Shown one piece after another: positions 40,549 through 45,646 of a stretch of DNA of 45,646 nucleotides. Made by a program: the position numbers and the translations under genes. Position 1 is the first letter of the stretch. Every line of letters starts with the position of its first letter. The notes under the pieces are model-generated. The model did not search any database, had not been told where the DNA came from, and saw only the letters and a program-made list of their open reading frames with translations. Source of the DNA: Planctomycetota bacterium (GTDB lineage: Bacteria; Planctomycetota; UBA1135; UBA2386); the NCBI GenBank assembly GCA_020849665.1, contig JADLFX010000040.1:1-45646 (forward strand), in the 5' to 3' direction.

Positions 40549-42176
40549 CGCTCCCGCTCCGGGGACGGCGCGGGGCGCGGCTTGCGGGGCAGCATCTGGT
40601 CGCGCTGGGCCGTGTGCCACACGAACGATGCCATCACCGTCGCCGCCTGCCGGAGGTCTTCGGCCACCGCGTGGTCCCACACGTCCATGTTCGAGTGGTG
40701 GGTGCGGGTGTCGTAGCTGACCGGGTCCTGGATGAACTGGAAGCCGGGCAGGCCGACGCCATCGAAGGCGAGATGGTCGGTGCCGCCGGTGTCGTTCAGC
40801 GTGAGCGTGCTGGCGCCGAGGTCGTGGAAGGGCCTGAGCCACGCGCGGAAGATGGGCGCCACGGCCTCGTTGCCCTGCAGGTACACGCCACGCACCCTGC
40901 CGGTGCCGTTGTCGAGGTTGAAGTAGCCGGAGAGCTGCGCGTGCGCGGGTTTGGTCTCGCCGCCGCGGGTCCCGAAGTGTTCGGCGACGTACGCGCGCGA
41001 GCCGAGCAGGCCCTGCTCCTCGCCGCTCCACAGGGCCACGCGGATGGTGCGACGCGGCCCCTTGCCCGTGGCCTTCACCATCTCCTGGATCAGGCGCGCG
41101 GCCTCCATGACCACCGCGCTGCCGCAGCCGTTGTCAGTGGCGCCCGTGCCGCTCTGCCACGAGTCGAAGTGCGCGCCCAGCATGACCAGCTGCTGCCCCA
41201 GCTCGGGGTCCGTGCCGGGGATCTCCGCGACGACGTTGTACTCGTACGGATCCTCGTCGAGGAACGTCGTCTTCAGCTCGAGCGCCAGGCGCACGGGGAG
41301 CTTCTTCCGCACGAGCCGCACGATCCGGTTGTAGTGCTCGACCGCGAAGGTGAACTGCGGGATCACCTTGGCGTCCGCCGCGCGCGGGTTGCCGCGGCCG
41401 CCGTCACCCGCGGCCGCCACGTTCGCGCCCTGCACGAACACGGTGCCGTAGGTGCCCTTCGAGGCGCGGTCGACGATCGCCAGCGGGTTCTTCTCGGCCA
41501 GCACGCGCAGCACCGCGCCGCGCCGCTGGAAGCCGGCGCGCGGGTCGCTGCGCGGGTCGACCACCGCCGCCGCCGGCGTGGGCGTGGCGTTGCGGTCGCG
41601 CGCGCGCCCCGAGCCGCCGCGCTGGTCGGCCATGGCCAGGAGCTCGCTGTCGGTGAACCGCTTGCCCTCGGCGTCGAAGGGCTCGCCGACGTCGCGCGGG
41701 GCCTCGAGGAAGACGATCTTTCCGCCCAGGTCCATGGCCCGGAGCGCGTCGGCGTCGACGTCGGAGGCCAGGACCACCTCGGCCTCCACGCGGCCGTCGA
41801 GGCTGGGCGACCACGCCTTCGGATAGGCCAGCACGGGCCAGGGGTTGTCGCCCACCACCTCGACCACGCAGCGGTCCAGGCGCCAGCCGCGGCCGAAGGG
41901 TCCCCAGCGCTCAGTGCGGGGGTTCTGCAGGCCCCACTCCTGGAACGTGGCCACCGCCCACCGCTGGGCCCGGCGCAGGTTGGTCGAACCCGTGAGCCTC
42001 GGTCCGTGCACGTCGCAGATCCAGCTCAGGTGTTCCATCACCTGGGACTTCTCCAGGCCGTTCTGGCGCAGGAAGTCCACCGCGGCCTGGTCCACCGGTT
42101 CGGCGGACTGCGCGGGCGCGGACGGCACGAGCAAGAGGGCGAGGGCTAGACCTGCGGACGCGGCGCGGACGTGCAT
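40542..42176 (-). CDS. Secreted M28-family zinc aminopeptidase/carboxypeptidase-like peptidase
   Basis: 544 residues with a signal peptide (ASAGLALALLLVPSAPAQS). The metal site of the M28 family is complete: GAHFDSW (His), GATDNGCGSAVVMEAARL (bridging Asp), SGEEQGLLGS (catalytic and metal Glu), NLDNGTGRV (Asp) and THHSNMD (last His). GGTDHLAFD is a substrate-side motif. Residues about 130-300 form an inserted PA-like domain. The family uses two zinc ions to remove amino-acid residues from peptide ends. With the subtilase and exported amidohydrolases it suggests a protein-scavenging lifestyle. It is followed in the same direction by nothing closer than the convergent kinase operon. Confidence 0.93.
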   Translation of the reverse strand: MHVRAASAGLALALLLVPSAPAQSAEPVDQAAVDFLRQNGLEKSQVMEHLSWICDVHGPRLTGSTNLRRAQRWAVATFQEWGLQNPRTERWGPFGRGWRLDRCVVEVVGDNPWPVLAYPKAWSPSLDGRVEAEVVLASDVDADALRAMDLGGKIVFLEAPRDVGEPFDAEGKRFTDSELLAMADQRGGSGRARDRNATPTPAAAVVDPRSDPRAGFQRRGAVLRVLAEKNPLAIVDRASKGTYGTVFVQGANVAAAGDGGRGNPRAADAKVIPQFTFAVEHYNRIVRLVRKKLPVRLALELKTTFLDEDPYEYNVVAEIPGTDPELGQQLVMLGAHFDSWQSGTGATDNGCGSAVVMEAARLIQEMVKATGKGPRRTIRVALWSGEEQGLLGSRAYVAEHFGTRGGETKPAHAQLSGYFNLDNGTGRVRGVYLQGNEAVAPIFRAWLRPFHDLGASTLTLNDTGGTDHLAFDGVGLPGFQFIQDPVSYDTRTHHSNMDVWDHAVAEDLRQAATVMASFVWHTAQRDQMLPRKPRPAPSPERERR

Positions 42177-42251
42177 GGTGGAGGCTCCGGGACGGGGGGA
42201 GAAGACGCCCCGAGTCTAGGAGAACGGAGCCGCGCCGTGGCGCCCCGGGGC

Positions 42252-43862
42252 TCAGGTCCGCGCCGCCGGCTTCCCACCGGGGGGTGCCTCCGGGCCCGGC
42301 GCGGCAGCTCCGGCGGGGGCGGCCGCGGCCGTGGGCGTCCCGTTGGTCTCGCCCACGATCTTGCCGAAGAATTCGGGCATCTGCACCCCGCCGATGTCGC
42401 GCATCAGGTTCAGCATGGGGGGGATGGCCCCGGCGAGTCCTTGCAGGAATCCGGCGGTGGTGTTCTTGCCGTTGCCCCCGTCCCACACCACGACCTTGTC
42501 GAACTTGATCCCCGAGATCGCGTGCGCCGCGTTGCGCGACAGCTCGTCCATGTGCTCCAGCATGAGCATCTGGAACGCGGCCTGCGCGCCGCCGCAGCCC
42601 TCGACGATGCGCTTCAGGCCCTCGGCCTTCTTGGCCAGGATCTCGTACTCGCCGCGGGCCTGCGCCTCCAGCTTGGCGAAGATCGCCGCGGCCTGACCTT
42701 CGGCCTCGATGCGGGTCTGCTGGGCCTGGGCCTCGGCATCGACGATCTGCTTGGCCTTGGCGGCCTTCGCCACGGCCTCGAGCTCGGCGCGCTTCTCGGC
42801 CTCGACCTTCGCGGCCATGGCGGCCGCGGCCTTCGCCTCGGCGAGGTACTGGGCCTGCCGCACTGCGGCCTCGGCCTCGCGCCGGCGGGTCTCGGCCAGC
42901 TGGAACGCCTCCGCTTCCCGCACCTTCAGGGTGGCGTTGGCGTCCACCACCTTCACCTTGGCCTGGTTCTCGCCAACCACGGCCGTGGCGTCGGCGTCGG
43001 CCACGGCGATGCGCATCTGCCGCTCGCGCTCCTTCACCTGGGCCTGCTGCTCGAACTCGGCCGCCTTCTCGCCCACGCTCTGGTCGCGGTGCATCTCGGC
43101 GACCCGCACCGCCATCTCGCGGTTGGCGTCGGTCATGCCGATCTCGCGCTCCTTGGTGGCCTGCGCCACGGACACCGCCTTCTCGCGCTCTGCTTCCGCC
43201 ACGCCGATCGCGCCGCGCTTGTCCTGCTCGGCCACGTCGATCTCGGCCTGCTTGATCGCCTCCGAGGCGGCCTTGCGGCCGATCGCCTCGATGTAGCCCG
43301 ACTGGTCCGTGATGTCGGTGATGTTCACGTTGATCAGGACCAACCCGATCTTCTCCAGTTCGGGCTCGAGCGACTGCTGGATGCTGGCCAGGAACTTGTC
43401 GCGGTCGCGGTTGATGTCCTCGATGCGCATCGACGCGATCACCTGGCGCAGCTGGCCGAAGATGATGTCCTCGGCCTGCTTCATCACGTCGCGGGTCTCC
43501 AGTCCCAGGAGGCGGATGGCCGCGTTCTGCATCACGTTGGGCGCCGTGCCGACCGCGACCGTGAACACGCTGGGCACGTTGACGCGGATGTTCTCCATCG
43601 ACAGCGCGCCCTTGAGCGGGATCTCGATCTGGATCGGGTCCAGCGAGAGCCAGTCGTAGTCCTGGATCAGCGGCCACACGAAGGTGCCGCCGCCGTGCAC
43701 GCACTTCGCCGAGAGCCCCGCGCGGGTCTTGCCGAAGATCACCAGGATCTTGTTGCTCGGGCAGCGCTTGTAGCGGCGCGCCAGGAGCATCACGAAGCTG
43801 AACAGGATGAGGACCCCGGCGATCACGAGCGCCAGGACGAAGGTGTTCGGTTCGGAGGGCAT
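42252..43862 (-). CDS. Flotillin-like SPFH-domain protein
   Basis: 536 residues. An N-terminal membrane helix (FVLALVIAGVLILFSFVMLL) is followed by an SPFH/band-7 domain (about 35-220: KILVIFGKTRAG, IEIPLKGALSMENIRVNVP, GLVLINVNITDITDQ) and a long coiled coil rich in Ala, Glu, Lys and Arg (about 220-420). The C terminus has GIKFDKVVVWDGGNGKNT, found in FloT/YuaG-type proteins, and a Pro/Ala tail. Flotillins assemble in membrane microdomains and affect fluidity and protein complexes. Its start overlaps the stop of the NfeD-like gene by one base (TGATG), matching the yuaF-floT pairing of Bacillus. Confidence 0.93.
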   Translation of the reverse strand: MPSEPNTFVLALVIAGVLILFSFVMLLARRYKRCPSNKILVIFGKTRAGLSAKCVHGGGTFVWPLIQDYDWLSLDPIQIEIPLKGALSMENIRVNVPSVFTVAVGTAPNVMQNAAIRLLGLETRDVMKQAEDIIFGQLRQVIASMRIEDINRDRDKFLASIQQSLEPELEKIGLVLINVNITDITDQSGYIEAIGRKAASEAIKQAEIDVAEQDKRGAIGVAEAEREKAVSVAQATKEREIGMTDANREMAVRVAEMHRDQSVGEKAAEFEQQAQVKERERQMRIAVADADATAVVGENQAKVKVVDANATLKVREAEAFQLAETRRREAEAAVRQAQYLAEAKAAAAMAAKVEAEKRAELEAVAKAAKAKQIVDAEAQAQQTRIEAEGQAAAIFAKLEAQARGEYEILAKKAEGLKRIVEGCGGAQAAFQMLMLEHMDELSRNAAHAISGIKFDKVVVWDGGNGKNTTAGFLQGLAGAIPPMLNLMRDIGGVQMPEFFGKIVGETNGTPTAAAAPAGAAAPGPEAPPGGKPAART

Positions 43863-44455
43863 CAGCGGGATTCCTTCGGGAGCGGGACGACTGCGAGGAC
43901 GTCAGGGCCGTCGAGGCCGACCACGCGCACCTCCGCGCCCGTGGCGATCGGCTCGCCGGGAGTCACGGCCTTGCACTCGACCTTGCGGCCCTGGACGGAG
44001 AGGAGGACCTTGCCCTGCCCGGTGCGCGTTCCGGGGATGCGCAGGTGCACCGTGGCGTTCGCGCCCACCGCGTTGCCGAGGTCCAGGTTGCCGCTGGACT
44101 GCAGGCTGTGCATCGCCTCCATCAGCCACGCCACGGTGAAGAGCGCCACGAATCCGGCGGCCACCGCGAGCCCGAGCGAGAGACCGTGTCCGAGCTGTGC
44201 GCTCTCCGCGGCCAGGCCCGAGAGGCCGAAGAAGGTCGCGAACGCGACCAGCGTCTTGAACGACAGGACCTTGAAGAACCAGCCGGCATCGCCCGAATCC
44301 GCGCCTGCGTGCCCGTGGCCCGCATCGCCGTGGCTGACGTCCCCTGGATCGACGTCCGAGTGGTCGCCCGCGCCCACCCCCAGCGCGAGCAGCAGCACCT
44401 GCACCACGAGCACCGTGCCGCCGACCACCGCCGAGTACCAGTAGATCGAGGTCAT
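43862..44455 (-). CDS. NfeD/YuaF-like membrane protein, partner of flotillin
   Basis: 197 residues. Membrane segments: VVGGTVLVVQVLLLALGVG at the N terminus, FKTLVAFATFFGLSGLAA and LGLAVAAGFVALFTVAWLM. Between the first and second is an Asp/His/Gly-rich loop (residues about 30-57, eight Asp and five His) that could bind metal. The C-terminal 70 residues fit an OB fold: GANATVHLRIPG, GKVLLSVQGRKVECKAV, IATGAEVRVVGLDG. This layout matches the NfeD-like proteins encoded next to flotillins. First gene of the two-gene operon. Confidence 0.88.
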   Translation of the reverse strand: MTSIYWYSAVVGGTVLVVQVLLLALGVGAGDHSDVDPGDVSHGDAGHGHAGADSGDAGWFFKVLSFKTLVAFATFFGLSGLAAESAQLGHGLSLGLAVAAGFVALFTVAWLMEAMHSLQSSGNLDLGNAVGANATVHLRIPGTRTGQGKVLLSVQGRKVECKAVTPGEPIATGAEVRVVGLDGPDVLAVVPLPKESR

Positions 44456-44836
44456 GGCTGTCTGCTTCTCCTGGGAGGGATCCTACTGGGGAAGGGGCCG
44501 GATATTCGCAACGGGACCCGCCGCGGGACGGTCCCGGAATCCCGGTCGCGTCAGGTGGTGCCGGACTCGGCACGGCAACCCGCCAGCCCCGTCGACCTGG
44601 GGGTCGTCCGCGTGGAGCTGCTGAGGACAACCAGCAGAACCTCGGCTGCGCGTGCGTGCTGGGGCCTGGGATCGGCAGCAGGCAGTCTTGGGACATCTCC
44701 GGTTTGGGGCGAGTGATGCTCTGGAACGGAATCCACTTCGCCCACGTCGTGTCAGCCCTGCACCGGTGGTACTCGGGGCTCCCCGCCGCCGACATTGGCC
44801 CGGCGGTGAGCACCCCCCTAGCCGTGTGCGGAGTAG
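44456..44836. other. Intergenic stretch without a supported gene
   Basis: Upstream of the NfeD-like start the minus strand has TCCCTCCCAGGAGAAGCAG, giving that gene its ribosome site near 44465-44475. Beyond that no frame reads as a convincing protein. A short plus-strand stretch near 44716-44800 (with MLWNGIHFAHVVSAL) looks slightly protein-like but has no supported start or continuation. No RNA gene seen. Confidence 0.45.
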
Positions 44837-45232
44837 TGGCGGCGGCACTCGGGCGGAGCAAGCTCGAAGGCGCTCGACGCCCTGTTCCATGAGCCCATCC
44901 CGTGGCTGTGGCAGAGGGCCAGGCAGGGCCGCCTGCCGGCGACGATGCCGCAGCACGGCTTCTGCGTATCCGGGCCTTGGCGACTTCTCGCGGACTCCCA
45001 CGTCACATACCACATTCACGCGCGGAACAACCGCCCGGTCCCCGACGGGGACGTGACGTGCAGGTTCGACCTGGAGGGACGGCGGTGCAGTCTGTGGCAC
45101 AGGCAGCCGGGTCAGGGAGGCAGATTGGCCCCGCACGAGGTGACTGGAGCCACTCGCGCGCGGAGTGAGCATCATCCCTGGCAGGTCCTGACGCGTCGGC
45201 GGACCTGGACGAGTCCGACCCCACGCTCGTAG
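44837..45232 (+). pseudogene. Possible degraded or unrecognised small gene
   Basis: An open frame from just after a TAG at 44834-44836 to 45232. Its first part has coding-like composition, with Trp, His, Cys and Phe spread naturally (PIPWLWQRARQGRLPA, HGFCVSGPWRLLADSHVTYH, CRFDLEGRRCSLW) and G/C-rich third positions; the end decays into Arg/Thr-rich translation. The only in-frame ATG is at 44945, after the protein-like part has begun, and no ribosome site fits. I read it as a remnant. A small real protein cannot be ruled out. Confidence 0.3.
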
Positions 45233-45259
45233 AGTCGTCGGCTCCAGGAGGGAAGGGTC

Positions 45260-45646
45260 ATGTCGAGACGGACTCTGGTCGCAGCTGCGATCGTCGCAGT
45301 GCTCCTGTTCCTGACGGTCATCCTCCTCTCCAGGAACGGGGATGTGGGAGTGCAGCGCGCAGGAACCACAGAGCAGTCCAGCGCGCGCGCAGCGCCGGCC
45401 CACGTTGCCAGTGCCCCGATGGGCGAGACACCGGTTCTCGCGCCGCGGCAAGCGCACGCCGCGGCAGGAGAATCGCTGCAGGTCCTCGTGGTGGCGAAGG
45501 ACACGCAGCTCCCGATCGCCGGAGCGCGCGTGACCGTGGTCGACAGCGAGGCGCTCGCGGCGGCCCTCGCCAAGGAGCGCTGTGCGCGCGACACGCCCCG
45601 CGGGCGCGTGATCCAGGAGCGACTCGCGATCACGATGAGTACGGAC
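45260..45646 (+). CDS. Membrane-anchored protein with a carboxypeptidase-regulatory-like domain (partial)
   Basis: The ATG at 45260 follows AGGAGGG (45246-45252), one of the strongest ribosome sites in the window. The frame stays open to the window end: at least 129 residues, C terminus missing. It begins SRRTLVAAAIVAVLLFLTVI, a single N-terminal membrane anchor, followed by an Ala/Pro-rich linker and LQVLVVAKDTQLPIAGARVT from about residue 73, the opening strand pattern of CarboxypepD_reg/transthyretin-like beta-sandwich domains common in planctomycete surface proteins. The function of the full protein cannot be told. Confidence 0.75.
   Translation, partial: MSRRTLVAAAIVAVLLFLTVILLSRNGDVGVQRAGTTEQSSARAAPAHVASAPMGETPVLAPRQAHAAAGESLQVLVVAKDTQLPIAGARVTVVDSEALAAALAKERCARDTPRGRVIQERLAITMSTD

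Noticed and set aside
42252..43862. Flotillin gene as an HflK/HflC or stomatin homolog
   Set aside because: The long Ala/Glu coiled coil, C-terminal KVVVWDGG motif and the linked NfeD-like gene fit the FloT type better.

Overview
The window is GC-rich (roughly 70%) and densely coded on both strands. I see no rRNA, tRNA or CRISPR array. The overall style points to a planctomycete or a close relative: two ECF sigma factor plus Ser/Thr kinase modules, large kinases with C-terminal TPR or formylglycine-generating-enzyme (FGE) domains, secreted proteins of a family I recognise only by its paralogy within the window, HEAT-repeat and subtilase proteins, and a flotillin/NfeD pair. This taxonomic guess comes from gene content alone.

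Layout. 1-710: degraded sequence ending in a remnant of a membrane transporter. 846-1859: secreted protein. 1903-5054 (minus): ECF sigma factor and TPR kinase, divergent from a 1404-residue secreted subtilase (5194-9408). 9781-10972: methyltransferase and a small membrane protein, convergent. 11098-18667 (minus): di-haem cytochrome c peroxidase, two amidohydrolase-like proteins and an outer-membrane beta-barrel. 18888-21787 (plus): HEAT-repeat protein and a RidA-like protein. 22001-31798 (plus): an eleven-gene operon for anaerobic benzoyl-CoA degradation. 31900-34034: SYLF lipoprotein and a second secreted paralog. 34043-40510: second ECF sigma factor, divergent from two tandem kinase-FGE fusions. 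40542-44455 (minus): M28 peptidase, flotillin, NfeD-like protein. 44456-45259: mostly degraded. 45260-end: start of a membrane-anchored protein cut by the window edge.

The main system is the operon had-oah-GNAT-dch-bcrC-bcrB-bcrA-bcrD-SDR-GNAT-rrf2. It encodes a class I, ATP-dependent, Thauera-type benzoyl-CoA reductase and the three enzymes that take its diene product to ring cleavage: hydration by Dch, oxidation by Had and hydrolytic ring opening by Oah to 3-hydroxypimelyl-CoA. The SDR could do the next beta-oxidation step. An Rrf2 regulator with three cysteines and two paralogous acetyltransferases are built into the operon, which recalls the BadM/BadL pair of Rhodopseudomonas. No benzoate-CoA ligase, ferredoxin or 2-oxoglutarate:ferredoxin oxidoreductase gene lies in the window.

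A second notable pattern is a dispersed 41-bp repeat. Six gap-free copies lie between 1849 and 21933, and four of them sit at the stop codon of a gene. Two copies form an inverted pair around a 302-bp non-coding segment that contains a strong hairpin. One copy lies just upstream of the benzoyl-CoA operon and may supply its -35 box.
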